Source: Fen-1245 sp963835535 (lineage in GTDB: Bacteria; Gemmatimonadota; Gemmatimonadetes; Gemmatimonadales; JACORV01). From it: a stretch of 64,000 nucleotides of DNA. Location: assembly GCA_963835535.1 (NCBI GenBank), contig CAWIFL010000005.1:620001-684000 (forward strand). The letters are read 5' to 3'. The notes beneath the pieces are model-generated. The model saw only the letters and a list, made by a program, of their open reading frames with translations, was not told the origin of the DNA and did not search any database. A program made the position numbers and the translations under genes. Numbering within the stretch: the stretch's first letter is position 1; every line of letters starts with the position of its first letter. Of this stretch, positions 1 through 7,864 are shown one piece after another.

Positions 1-172
1 GTGGGGGAGCAAGTTCGTCGCGCCGCTGCTGTTCGAGGGCAACAGGCCGCGCGATCCGATGGCGTTCGCGGCGGCCGCCGCCGTGCTGCTGGTTGCGTCC
101 CTGGCGGCGAGCATCATCCCGGCCCGCCTGGCCGCTCGCGTCGATCCACGGATCGCGCTCCAGGCCGAGTAG
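1..172 (+). CDS. C-terminal end of an FtsX/MacB-type permease (partial)
   Basis: This is the last 56 codons of a gene entering from the left in frame 2, ending in TAG. The residues form one hydrophobic helix rich in Ala, Val and Leu, followed by a basic segment containing IIPARLAARVDP and ending ALQAE. That ending is typical of FtsX-like permease domains in MacB and ADOP (acidobacterial duplicated orphan permease) proteins, where the last helix is followed by PARRAARVDP-like residues. The product would be an inner-membrane subunit of a lipoprotein- or substrate-translocating ABC system. No ATPase is visible, so ADOP versus MacB cannot be decided here. Confidence 0.7.
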   Translation, partial: WGSKFVAPLLFEGNRPRDPMAFAAAAAVLLVASLAASIIPARLAARVDPRIALQAE

Positions 173-293
173 CGCGTAACGCTCTCCGCTGCGCCGCGGC
201 GCGCGCCCCGGGAACCAACTGGGCGCGTCCCGTCTTCTCTCCGTCGAACGCTGAGCAGTCCGCGATGTCCGACAAACCTCAGAGGAAGATGCG

Positions 294-938
294 ATGATTC
301 AGCGCTACGGCGTCCTGGGCTCCGGCGTGGTGGGTCAGACGCTGGCCTTTGGGCTCAAGAAACACGGCTATCAGGTGATGATCGGCAGCCGCACGCCAGC
401 GAAGCTGGCGGAGTTCGGCAAGGCGAGTGGCATCGCCACGGGCACGTTCGCGGAGGTCGCGAAGTGGGCCGAGGGACTGGTGCTGGCCGTCGGCGGCCCC
501 GTGGCCGAGCAGGCGCTCGAGACAGCCGGCACGGCGAACCTCAAGGGGAAGCTCGTGATCGACGCGACGAACCCGATCGCGAAGGAGCCGCCACAAGACG
601 GCGTGCTGCGCTTCTTCACCGGCCCCAACGACTCGCTGATGGAGCGGCTGCAGAAGGCGTTCCCCGACGCGCGCTTCGTCAAGGCGTTCAGCTGCACGGG
701 GAACGCGCACATGGTGAACCCGTCCTTCCCCGGCGGGAAGCCGACGATGTTCTACTGCGGGAACGACGCCGCGGCGAAGCAGGACGTCGCGCGGCTGCTC
801 GAGCAGTTCGGCTTCGAGTTGCTGGACTGCGGGAAGGCGACTGCGGCGCGCGCCATCGAGCCGCTCTGCCAGCTCTGGTGCATCCCGGGAATGCTGGAAG
901 GCAAGTGGAACCACGCCTTCCGGCTGCTGCGGGCCTGA
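294..938 (+). CDS. NAD(P)-binding oxidoreductase, F420-dependent NADP reductase-like
   Basis: The 214-residue protein begins with a Rossmann dinucleotide-binding motif (GSGVVGQTLAFGL, about residues 10-22) and then GSRTP, where NADPH-specific enzymes read the 2'-phosphate. A DATNP segment near residue 85 and an AFSCTGNAHM segment near residue 125 fit the NADPH-dependent F420 reductase/ProC-like N-terminal family (PF03807). The start has a good ribosome binding site (AGAGGAAG at 281-288). The gene stands alone, with a convergent toxin-antitoxin pair behind it. The natural electron acceptor cannot be told from sequence; many family members do not use F420. Confidence 0.8.
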   Translation: MIQRYGVLGSGVVGQTLAFGLKKHGYQVMIGSRTPAKLAEFGKASGIATGTFAEVAKWAEGLVLAVGGPVAEQALETAGTANLKGKLVIDATNPIAKEPPQDGVLRFFTGPNDSLMERLQKAFPDARFVKAFSCTGNAHMVNPSFPGGKPTMFYCGNDAAAKQDVARLLEQFGFELLDCGKATAARAIEPLCQLWCIPGMLEGKWNHAFRLLRA

Positions 939-945
939 GGCGCTG

Positions 946-1266
946 CTACGAAGCGCGCTTCAGCCGCGGGTAGCGTGCGATCCGGCGAATCGCGCCGGCT
1001 TCCGGCGAGCGCCGTGCCCGGTATAGGTCCCACGCCAGCTGGAGGTTCAGCCAGAACTGTGCCTCGACGCCCAGGAGGCGCTCGAGGCGTAGGGCCGTGT
1101 CCGGAGTGACGCCGCGGCGCGCGTGCACCAGTTCGTTGACGCGCGGGTACGAAACGCCAAGCCGCGAGGCCAGCTCCCGCTGGGTGAGGCCCAGCGGATC
1201 CAGGAACTCCGCCCTCAGCATCTCTCCCGGGTGCGTTGGCGGCCGACTCGTCGGTACCCGCATCAT
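946..1266 (-). CDS. higA: HigA-type antitoxin, XRE family
   Basis: The 106-residue protein has the HigA layout: an N-terminal HPGEML segment, then a helix-turn-helix (LTQRELASRLGVSYPRVNELVHARRGV, here split as residues about 27-53) and a C-terminal helix with LGVEAQFWLNLQ, a hallmark of the VapI/HigA branch. It lies 13 bp downstream of a HigB-like gene on the same strand, in the toxin-first order usual for higBA. An AAGGAGG site precedes a double ATG; the first ATG is used here. HigA normally neutralises HigB and represses the operon. Confidence 0.88.
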   Translation of the reverse strand: MMRVPTSRPPTHPGEMLRAEFLDPLGLTQRELASRLGVSYPRVNELVHARRGVTPDTALRLERLLGVEAQFWLNLQLAWDLYRARRSPEAGAIRRIARYPRLKRAS

Positions 1267-1279
1267 CCGGCCTCCTTGC

Positions 1280-1477
1280 TCAATGGTAGTCCACGATCTC
1301 GACCGCCTCGGCGCCGGCCTCGCGCCAGGTAAAGCAGAGCCGGTACCGGTCGTTCACACGGACGCTGTGTTGCCCCGCGCGGTCGCCTCTCAGAGCCTCC
1401 AGCCGATTGCCTGGAGGGACGCTCAGGGTCTCGAGGCGTGTGGCGGCGTTCAACTGGTCGAGCTTCCGGCGCGCCAC
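1280..1477 (-). CDS. higB: HigB-like RelE-fold toxin, probably 5'-degraded
   Basis: The visible 65 residues hold the conserved core of plasmid-type HigB toxins: PPGNRLEAL, GDRAGQHSVRVND, a C-terminal CFTW and the terminal VEIVDYH. HigB proteins are about 92 residues, so about 27 residues are missing before the GTG used here. Reading upstream in frame stays open to 1577 and includes RDTRAARKR, which resembles the usual N-terminal segment, but no ATG, GTG or TTG occurs there. Either a rare CTG at 1538-1540 is the start, or an indel has damaged the 5' end. The toxin is likely inactive or reduced; the antitoxin downstream is whole. Confidence 0.7.
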   Translation of the reverse strand: MARRKLDQLNAATRLETLSVPPGNRLEALRGDRAGQHSVRVNDRYRLCFTWREAGAEAVEIVDYH

Positions 1478-1608
1478 GCGCCAGAGTGCCGACGGGCACC
1501 TCTTGCGCGCCGCCCGAGTGTCGCGACGAGGGAGCGCCAGGCGGTGCGGAGGTCGCTCAACACGGCTGGAAGTCTACCTCCCGGGCGTGAGGAGGGCGTT
1601 ATGCGGCT

Positions 1609-2679
1609 CTAGTGCCCCAGGAAGAGCGCCGCGACCTCCTGCGGCAGGCGCCGCAGCGGCGCGTCGGTCATGTTGGTCACGATCGCGACGACCAGCTTCG
1701 AATCGGGATAGATCGCCAGGAACGACGTGCCGCCCACGGAGCCGCCGCCGTGGGAATAGACGGGATGGCCCGCGCTGTCCGTCGCCACGAACCACCCGAT
1801 CCCGTAGCCCGACGCGCTGCCGTCCGTCAGCCGCTGCGACGTGAAGAGCAGCCGCAGCGTCTCCGCCTTCAGAAACCCGGGCTGGAGCAGGGCCGAGCCG
1901 TAGGTGACCAGATCCTCGGCGGTCGAGAGGAATCCGCCGCCGGCCCACTTGTAGCTGTTGTCCACCGCCGGCTCGTTCAGCCAGGTCCCGCGGTAGCGCC
2001 CGTAGGAGCGGGTGCGGTGCGGGACGAGGGTGTCAAGCACGTCCGGCCGCGTGTGCGCGAGATGCAGCGGCTCCAACACCCGCATCCGCATGAAGTGCAG
2101 GTAGTCGTCTCCCGAGGCCCCCTCGATCACGGCGCTGATCAGGTTCCAGCCGTAGCTGGAGTACGAGAAGCGCGTGCCCGGCTGGAAGAGCAGGGAATCG
2201 TCCTTGAAGATGTCGAGGCTTTGGAGGACGTTGTCGTAGTGCTGGTCCAGGAGGAACTCGGTGCCGCGGTAATGGCGGATCCCGGCCAGATGCCCCGCCA
2301 CGAGCCGCGTGGTGATCGGCCACCGCTTCACGGGGAACGAGGGCACGTAGTGCTGCACCGGCGCGTCGAGGTCCAGCTTCCCCGCTTCGACCAGCAGTCC
2401 CACCGCCGCGGAGGTGAGCGACTTCGAGATGCTGCCGACCCGAAACTCCGTGGCCGGCGTGACCGGGACCTGCTGCTCCAGGTCCGCCCAGCCGAAGCCC
2501 TCCGACCAGACGATCCGCCCGTCCCGCGCGACCGCGATGGCGAGGCCGGGGATCGAGTCGAGCCGCGCCCGCACGATCTCCCGGGCCCGGGCGATCGGGA
2601 GAGAGTCCGCCGGCGCCTGCGCCGCCAGCCGCGGCGCGCAAGCGAGCAGGAGGGTCGCGGCGACGTGAAGTCTCTTCAT
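1609..2679 (-). CDS. Exported serine beta-lactamase-like hydrolase (LACTB type)
   Basis: The 356-residue protein has a Sec signal peptide (cleavage near AAQA, residue 22) and the class C beta-lactamase/DD-peptidase fold. The SxxK motif is SISK at residues 83-86 within FRVGSISKSLT. The YSSYGWN segment stands where the second catalytic Tyr motif lies, and HGGGSVGG is the third motif. Segments such as LDLDAPVQHYVPSFP and GIRHY match the LACTB branch rather than true AmpC enzymes. It probably hydrolyses peptides or esters in the periplasm. A GGAGG site precedes the ATG. No resistance role should be assumed. Confidence 0.88.
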   Translation of the reverse strand: MKRLHVAATLLLACAPRLAAQAPADSLPIARAREIVRARLDSIPGLAIAVARDGRIVWSEGFGWADLEQQVPVTPATEFRVGSISKSLTSAAVGLLVEAGKLDLDAPVQHYVPSFPVKRWPITTRLVAGHLAGIRHYRGTEFLLDQHYDNVLQSLDIFKDDSLLFQPGTRFSYSSYGWNLISAVIEGASGDDYLHFMRMRVLEPLHLAHTRPDVLDTLVPHRTRSYGRYRGTWLNEPAVDNSYKWAGGGFLSTAEDLVTYGSALLQPGFLKAETLRLLFTSQRLTDGSASGYGIGWFVATDSAGHPVYSHGGGSVGGTSFLAIYPDSKLVVAIVTNMTDAPLRRLPQEVAALFLGH

Positions 2680-2728
2680 CGGAGCCTCCAGGAGCGGGGC
2701 GGAGTCCGCGGGCGCGCGCCGGCCGCAA

Positions 2729-3565
2729 TCACCACGTCACCGCGGTGGCGCGCTCGACGAACTGCCGCACGCGCATCGCGTAGGCCTCGCCGCCGAGGCC
2801 GTACGTGTCGTTGTGGTCGGCGCGCGGGATCACCCAGAACTCGTGCACCAGCGGCGCCCGCTTCGCGAGCGCGCGGCCCATCGCGATCGGAATGGTGCGG
2901 TCGCGGTCGCCGTGGACGAACAGCACGGGGCAGGCGACGCGCGCGATGGCGCCGAGGTTGTCGAAGCCCGCGCCCGCGAGGAACGACGGGAAGATCCGGA
3001 AGTGCACGCGCGCCATCGCGGGCAGCGACGTGAAGGCGGACTCCAGCACCAGGCCTGCGACGTGGTGGGTCGCGGCCGCCTGGATCGCCGGGCCGCTCCC
3101 CACGGAGCGCCCGTAGATGACGATGTGCTCCGGGAACACGTCGAGGTGCGCGCGCAGCCACACGATCGCCGCGGCGCCGTCCCGGGCGGCGTTCTCCGGA
3201 GTGGGCCGCCCCGTCGAAGTGCCGTAGCCGCGGTAGTCCAGGGCCAGCAGCGCGGCGTGAGGGTGCTGGAACGCCCGGAGCACCGAGGCCAGACCGGCCA
3301 CCGTTTCGCCGTTGCCGTGGAACCAGAGCAGGGCGGGCCACGGCTTCGGTAGCGGCTCCGGCGGCGGCAGCAGCCAGCCGGTGAGTCGCGCGCCGTCGTC
3401 GGTCCGGATCGTGACGCTCTCACCCTTCGGGAAGCCGAAGCGCTGCGGGGGGCCCGCCGGGCCGCCGCGCAGGGGAAAGACGACGCGGTTCCGCAGGAGG
3501 AAGAGGAGCGCGCAGGCTGCCGCGTAGAGAAGGACGAGCGCCTCAGCCGCCTTGCCCAGCCACAT
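2729..3565 (-). CDS. Membrane-anchored alpha/beta hydrolase (ABHD13/17-like)
   Basis: The 278-residue protein starts with a membrane anchor (residues 7-25) followed by an alpha/beta-hydrolase domain. The oxyanion-hole segment is WFHGNGET (81-88), the nucleophile elbow GRSVGSG has Ser154, an Asp lies in HGDRDRTIP (220/222), and the catalytic His is H251 in RADHNDTY. This matches the BEM46/ABHD13 serine-hydrolase group. The reading frame stays open upstream, but the start at 3565 has a GAGGAG site and places the anchor at the N-terminus. Just upstream lies a 37-bp repeat also found before the gene at 14877. The substrate is unknown. Confidence 0.85.
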   Translation of the reverse strand: MWLGKAAEALVLLYAAACALLFLLRNRVVFPLRGGPAGPPQRFGFPKGESVTIRTDDGARLTGWLLPPPEPLPKPWPALLWFHGNGETVAGLASVLRAFQHPHAALLALDYRGYGTSTGRPTPENAARDGAAAIVWLRAHLDVFPEHIVIYGRSVGSGPAIQAAATHHVAGLVLESAFTSLPAMARVHFRIFPSFLAGAGFDNLGAIARVACPVLFVHGDRDRTIPIAMGRALAKRAPLVHEFWVIPRADHNDTYGLGGEAYAMRVRQFVERATAVTW

Positions 3566-3586
3566 CACCGAGTACTCCTCACTGAG

Positions 3587-3623
3587 AACTGGCAACCACT
3601 GACAACTTGCCGTCTGGCAACTG
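3587..3623 (-). repeat. 37-bp dispersed intergenic repeat, copy 1
   Basis: This segment matches 14808-14844 at 35 of 37 positions when read on the minus strand. It contains the small palindrome TTGCC-AGAC-GGCAA and repeats of the unit AGTTGCCA. Both copies lie 22-33 bp upstream of the start codon of an unrelated gene, in the same orientation relative to that gene. Confidence 0.7.
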
Positions 3624-3632
3624 TTCCGCCGT

Positions 3633-4772
3633 CTACACGCTTGTTTTCCTGAATCTCGTGGAGGCAAACCACAGGATCGTCCCGCCCATCGCGAACAGCG
3701 CCGCGATCTGCGGCCACAGCACCGTGAGGCCCGCCCCCTTGAGGAAGATCCCCCGCACGATCGCCAGATAGTAACGGATCGGGTCCAGGAGCGACACGAA
3801 CTGGAAGACCGTGGGCATGTTCGCGATCGGGAAGAAGAACCCCGAGAAGATCATCGCGGGCAGGAAGAACATGAACATGGTCATGAACGCTTCCTGGGTC
3901 GTGGCGGACACGGTCGAGATCAGGAGGCCGATGCCCAGGCCGCAGACGATGTACACGAGGCTCGCAAAGAACAGGAGCACGAAGCTGCCGCGCATGGGGA
4001 TGCCGAACCACAGGATCGCGACGGAGGCGATCAGCGTCAGGTCCACGAGGGCGATGCCCACGACGGGCACGGTCTTGCCGACGATCAGCTCCACCGGCTT
4101 GAGCGGGCTCACCATGAGCTGCTCGAGGGTGCCGACCTCGCGCTCTCGCACCACCGCCAGCGAGGTCAGCAGCAGCGACATCAGCATCATCACGCTGCCC
4201 ATGACGGCGGGGACGTTGTAGATGCGGCTCTCGAGGTTGGGGTTGTACCACGCCCGCACGCGCAGGTCCACGCCCGGTGCGCCCGCGCGTCCGAGCGCCT
4301 GTGCGACCGGTGAATGCGCTTGTCCGAACTTCAGGATGATCTGCGACACGTAGGCCTGCGCCACCGTGGCGGTGTTCGACATCGTGCCGTCCACGAGCAC
4401 CTGCACCGTCGCGGGCGTTCCGGCGGCGAGATCGCCCTCGAAGCCGCGCGGGATCTCGACGCCGAGGATCGCCCGGCCGTGGTCGAGGCTCTCGACCAGA
4501 TCCTGCGCCCGCTCCGCGGTCTCGGCGATCCGGAAGTACCCGGACGCCGCCAGCGTCTGGCCCAGCTCCCGCGAGACGGTGGTGTGGTCGCGGTCGAAGA
4601 GGATCACCGCCGCGCGCCGGATGTCGGTGTTGACCGCATAGCCGAAGACGATGAGCTGAATGAGGGGGGCGGCGAGGACCAGCCGGAGCGCCTGCGGGTC
4701 GCGCAGCGTCTGCCGCAGCTCCTTGCGCATCAGCTCGAGGAGCCGGCCCCAGTCGAGCCCGCCGAGCCTCAC
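3633..4772 (-). CDS. ABC-2 type transporter permease, YbhR/YhhJ-like
   Basis: The 379-residue inner-membrane protein has one N-terminal transmembrane helix, a long extracytoplasmic domain, and five C-terminal helices, the ABC2_membrane_3 layout. The segment VREREVGTLEQLMVSPL is the family's cytoplasmic coupling signature. The GTG start at 4772 overlaps the stop of the preceding permease by four bases (GTGA), indicating translational coupling. It is the last gene of the tetR-led export operon and probably pairs with its paralogue just upstream as a heterodimer, as YbhS and YbhR do. The frame is open far upstream, but that part only shadows the neighbouring gene. Confidence 0.88.
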   Translation of the reverse strand: MRLGGLDWGRLLELMRKELRQTLRDPQALRLVLAAPLIQLIVFGYAVNTDIRRAAVILFDRDHTTVSRELGQTLAASGYFRIAETAERAQDLVESLDHGRAILGVEIPRGFEGDLAAGTPATVQVLVDGTMSNTATVAQAYVSQIILKFGQAHSPVAQALGRAGAPGVDLRVRAWYNPNLESRIYNVPAVMGSVMMLMSLLLTSLAVVREREVGTLEQLMVSPLKPVELIVGKTVPVVGIALVDLTLIASVAILWFGIPMRGSFVLLFFASLVYIVCGLGIGLLISTVSATTQEAFMTMFMFFLPAMIFSGFFFPIANMPTVFQFVSLLDPIRYYLAIVRGIFLKGAGLTVLWPQIAALFAMGGTILWFASTRFRKTSV

Positions 4773-5893
4773 GCGATCTCCTTCCGGAAGGTGCGCACGG
4801 CGAGCGTCAGCCCCACGACGGCGAAGACGAGCATGCCCAGCGCCTGGCCCCAGAGCACGCGCAGCCCGACGCCCTTGAGGAAGATGCCGCGCAGCGCCAC
4901 CACGAAATACCGCGCCGGCACGGCCAGCGAGATGAGCTGGAGCGCGGTGGGCATGCTGGCAAGGTCGAAGATCAGGCCCGACAGGAGGAGCGAGGGGAGC
5001 ATCGTCGCCAGCATGGCCAGCTGGGTGGCCAGGAACTGCGACTTGGCGGCGGCACTGATGAACATCCCGAGCCCCTGGGCCCCCACCAGGAACAGCATCG
5101 CCGTCACGATGAGGAAGAGCGCGCTGCCGCGGAACGGCACGGCGAACACGGTGCCGCCCACCACGGCGACCAGCAGGATGTCCACGAAGCCGATGCCGAG
5201 GTAGGGCAGCAGCTTGCCGAAAATCACCTCCAGCCGGTGGACGGGCGTCGCCGCCAGCTGCTCCATCGTCCCGCGCTCCCACTCCCGCGCGATCGTGAGC
5301 GAGGTCAGCAGGGCCGATAGGATCATCATGATCGTGGCCATCAGGCCCGGCACGATCATGTTGCTGCTCTTGAGGTCCTCGTTGTACCAGACCCGCGACT
5401 CCACCTGTACCGGCACGGGCAGGGCCCGGCCCTTGAGGACGGCCGTCGCCGAGTAGCTCGTCACGATCGCCTGGGCGTAGTTGATGGCGATCGAGGCGGT
5501 GTTGGCGTCGCCGCCGTCCACGAGGCACTGGACCGGCGCCGGCTCCGCCGCAGCGAGGTGCTTGGCGAAGTCCGGCGGGATCACCAGGACCATCCGCACC
5601 GCCCCCCTGGTGAGGAGCGGCGAAATCTCCACGTCGCTCGCGAGCTGGCGGGTGATCCGGAAGTACCCGGACGACCGGAACGCGTCCACGAGGCTGCGGC
5701 TTTGGCTTGTCTGGCTCTGGTCGAGGACCGCCGTCGGGATGTCGTTGATGTCGAAGGTGATCACGTAGCCGAACAGCAGCACCATCGCGGCCGGGACGGC
5801 GAAGGCCATCGCGAGGCTCCGCTTGTCGCGCCCGATGTGCAGCGCTTCCTTGTGAGCCATCGCCCACAGCCGCTTGAGGCTGAGGCGCGGCAT
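4769..5893 (-). CDS. ABC-2 type transporter permease, YbhS/YhhJ-like
   Basis: The 374-residue protein shares the plan of the permease after it: a short cytoplasmic start (MPRLSLKRLWAMAHKE), one helix with FGYVITFDIND at its outer end, an extracytoplasmic domain, then five helices. AREWERGTMEQLAATPV is the conserved cytoplasmic signature. The ATG overlaps the TGA of the upstream ATPase (TGATG). Together with the second permease it should form the membrane channel of a drug- or cation-exporting ABC system resembling E. coli YbhFSR. Confidence 0.88.
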   Translation of the reverse strand: MPRLSLKRLWAMAHKEALHIGRDKRSLAMAFAVPAAMVLLFGYVITFDINDIPTAVLDQSQTSQSRSLVDAFRSSGYFRITRQLASDVEISPLLTRGAVRMVLVIPPDFAKHLAAAEPAPVQCLVDGGDANTASIAINYAQAIVTSYSATAVLKGRALPVPVQVESRVWYNEDLKSSNMIVPGLMATIMMILSALLTSLTIAREWERGTMEQLAATPVHRLEVIFGKLLPYLGIGFVDILLVAVVGGTVFAVPFRGSALFLIVTAMLFLVGAQGLGMFISAAAKSQFLATQLAMLATMLPSLLLSGLIFDLASMPTALQLISLAVPARYFVVALRGIFLKGVGLRVLWGQALGMLVFAVVGLTLAVRTFRKEIA

Positions 5894-6909
5894 CAGCCCG
5901 CCACCGCGCCGCCCTCGCGGCGCACCAGCGCGACGAAGACGTCCTCCAGCGACGGCTCGATCGTGTGGACCCGCTCCACGGGGAGCCTGCGCGAGGCGAG
6001 GAAGGCGGGCAGCTCCCGCGCCGCCGCCTCCGCGTTCTCCACCGTCACGTGGACCGCGCGCCCGAACAGCGCCGCCTCGGTGACGCCGGGCCGGCCCTGC
6101 AGCGCCTGCGCCACCCCGGGCCCGTCGGCCGTCACGATCTCGAGCAGCGGCTCCGGCATCAGGCGCCGCACGTTGGCGGGCGTGTCGAGGGCGATGAGCC
6201 GCCCGCGGTTCATCAGCGCCAGCCGGTGGCAGTACTCCGCCTCCTCCATGTAGTGCGTGCTCACCAGCACCGTCGTGCCGGCGTCCGCGAGCGAGTAGAT
6301 CAGCTCCCAGAAGTTGCGGCGGGAGATCGGGTCCACGCCCGACGTCGGCTCGTCCAGGAAGAGGATCGGCGGCTCGTGCAGCACCGCGCAGCCCAAGGCC
6401 AGGCGCTGCTTCCAGCCCAGCGACAGCTCGGCGGTGAGCTGGCCGTGGTGGTCCTCCAGGCCGGCCATGCGCAGCACCCAGGCCCGCCGCGCCTCCAGCC
6501 GCTCGCCCCGGACGCCATAGAGCCCCGCGAAGAACGCGATGTTCTCGTCCACCGTGAGGTCGCCATACAGCGAGAAGAGCTGCGACATGTAGCCGATGCG
6601 CTGCTTGACCGCCTCGGTCTGGGTGCGAACGTCGAGCCCCGCGACGCACGCATCCCCACTCGTCGCCTGGAGGAGACCGGTGAGCATCCGGATCGTGGTC
6701 GTCTTCCCGGCGCCGTTGGGGCCGAGGAAGCCGAAGATCTCCCCCGGCTCGACCGTGAAGGTGACCCTGTCGACCGCAGTGAAATCCCCGAACCGCTTCG
6801 TCAGGTCCTCGACTTCCACGGCGCAGGACGTCGAAGGGGTTAGGGGTTGGGGGTTAGGGGTTAGGGCCCCGCCCGGCCGCCCCGGCTGTCTGGTGCGTGT
6901 GTCGCTCAT
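5893..6909 (-). CDS. ABC transporter ATP-binding protein (second of two)
   Basis: The nucleotide-binding domain has Walker A GPNGAGKTT, Walker B ILFLDEP followed by TSGVDP, and an H-loop in STHYMEEAE. The signature motif is LSLGWKQR rather than LSGGQ, a variation common in YbhF-type ATPases. The C-terminal 80 residues hold the DUF4162-like extension ending PSLEDVF. The start at 6909 is chosen because AGGGG lies directly upstream. The N-terminal 25 residues before VEVEDLTKRFG are encoded partly by a G-rich repeat and are probably not functional sequence. E. coli YbhF fuses two such domains; here they are separate genes. Confidence 0.88.
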   Translation of the reverse strand: MSDTRTRQPGRPGGALTPNPQPLTPSTSCAVEVEDLTKRFGDFTAVDRVTFTVEPGEIFGFLGPNGAGKTTTIRMLTGLLQATSGDACVAGLDVRTQTEAVKQRIGYMSQLFSLYGDLTVDENIAFFAGLYGVRGERLEARRAWVLRMAGLEDHHGQLTAELSLGWKQRLALGCAVLHEPPILFLDEPTSGVDPISRRNFWELIYSLADAGTTVLVSTHYMEEAEYCHRLALMNRGRLIALDTPANVRRLMPEPLLEIVTADGPGVAQALQGRPGVTEAALFGRAVHVTVENAEAAARELPAFLASRRLPVERVHTIEPSLEDVFVALVRREGGAVAG

Positions 6910-6936
6910 CCCCTGACCCCTAGCTCCTATCCCCTG
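6834..6936. repeat. GGGGTTAG-type inverted repeat element spanning a gene junction
   Basis: The left arm (6834-6870) contains tandem GGGGTTAG/GGGTTGG units. The right arm (6908-6936) contains degenerate complementary units (CCCCTGACCCCTAGCTCC and neighbours). The arms could fold together around a loop holding the ATG of the downstream ATPase gene. The element supplies the last residues of one ATPase gene and about 15 residues of the N-terminus of the next. Confidence 0.65.
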
Positions 6937-7864
6937 CTTGTTCGCCCACTCTGTCGATGAACACGTCCTCCAAACTCGGCTGCGCATCGGCGGTCTCCAG
7001 CACCGTGATCCCCGCCCCGGCCAGCGCCCGCTCGGCCGCCGGCCAGCCGGTCCGCCGCGCGTCCAGCGTCACGTGGATCGTCTCGCCGAAGACGGTCGCC
7101 CGCCGCACCCCCGGCACCTCGACCAGCGTCCGGGCCGCCGCGCGCCGATCGCTCACCCGCACCGCGACCATCTCGCCACCGTAGCTCCGCTGCAGCGCGG
7201 CCGGCGTATCGAGCGCGATGATCCGTCCGCGGTTCATCAGCGCGACCTGGTCGCAGCGCTCCGCCTCGTCCATGTACGCCGTGGTCACGAACACCGTGAC
7301 GCCTTCGGCCACCATCTCGTGGACGATGAGCCAGAGATCGCGCCGGCTGATCGGGTCCACGCCGAAGGTCGGCTCGTCGAGGAGGAGGATCTCGGGGTGG
7401 TGCACCAGGGCGCAGGAGAGGGAGAGCTTCTGCTTCATCCCGCCCGAGAGCTGGCCCGCCAGGCGGTGCTCGAAGGGCCCCAGCGACGAGAACCGGTACA
7501 GCCGCTCGATCCGCTTGGGCCGCTCGGACGCAGGCACCTCGTACAGGTCGGCGTAGAACTCGATGTTCTCGCGGACCGTGAGGTCGTTGTAGAGGCCGAA
7601 GCGCTGCGCCATGTAGGCGATGTGATGCTTGACCCCCTCGGGGTCGCGCGCGACGCTGACGCCGCCCACCAGGGCGTCGCCCGACGTCGGCGGCAGGACG
7701 CCCGCGAGCATGCGCAGGGTCGTCGTCTTGCCGGCGCCGTCCGGCCCCACCAGCCCGAACAGGGCGCCCTTCGCCACCTCGATCGTCAGCGCATCGACGG
7801 CGACGAGGTCGCGGAACTTGCGCGTCAGCCGATCCGTCGAGATGGCGCTAGCGGAGGGTGACAT
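6920..7864 (-). CDS. ABC transporter ATP-binding protein (first of two)
   Basis: The 314-residue ATPase has Walker A GPDGAGKTT, signature LSGGMKQK, Walker B ILLLDEPTFGVDP, and TTAYMDEAERC at the switch region. The C-terminal extension ends with PSLEDVFIDRV. The ATG lies inside the end of the membrane-fusion gene (17-bp overlap). It resembles the N-terminal half of E. coli YbhF, the following gene resembling the C-terminal half. The two would form a heterodimer driving the permease pair. The final eight residues are encoded by the edge of a G-rich repeat. Confidence 0.9.
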   Translation of the reverse strand: MSPSASAISTDRLTRKFRDLVAVDALTIEVAKGALFGLVGPDGAGKTTTLRMLAGVLPPTSGDALVGGVSVARDPEGVKHHIAYMAQRFGLYNDLTVRENIEFYADLYEVPASERPKRIERLYRFSSLGPFEHRLAGQLSGGMKQKLSLSCALVHHPEILLLDEPTFGVDPISRRDLWLIVHEMVAEGVTVFVTTAYMDEAERCDQVALMNRGRIIALDTPAALQRSYGGEMVAVRVSDRRAAARTLVEVPGVRRATVFGETIHVTLDARRTGWPAAERALAGAGITVLETADAQPSLEDVFIDRVGEQAGDRS

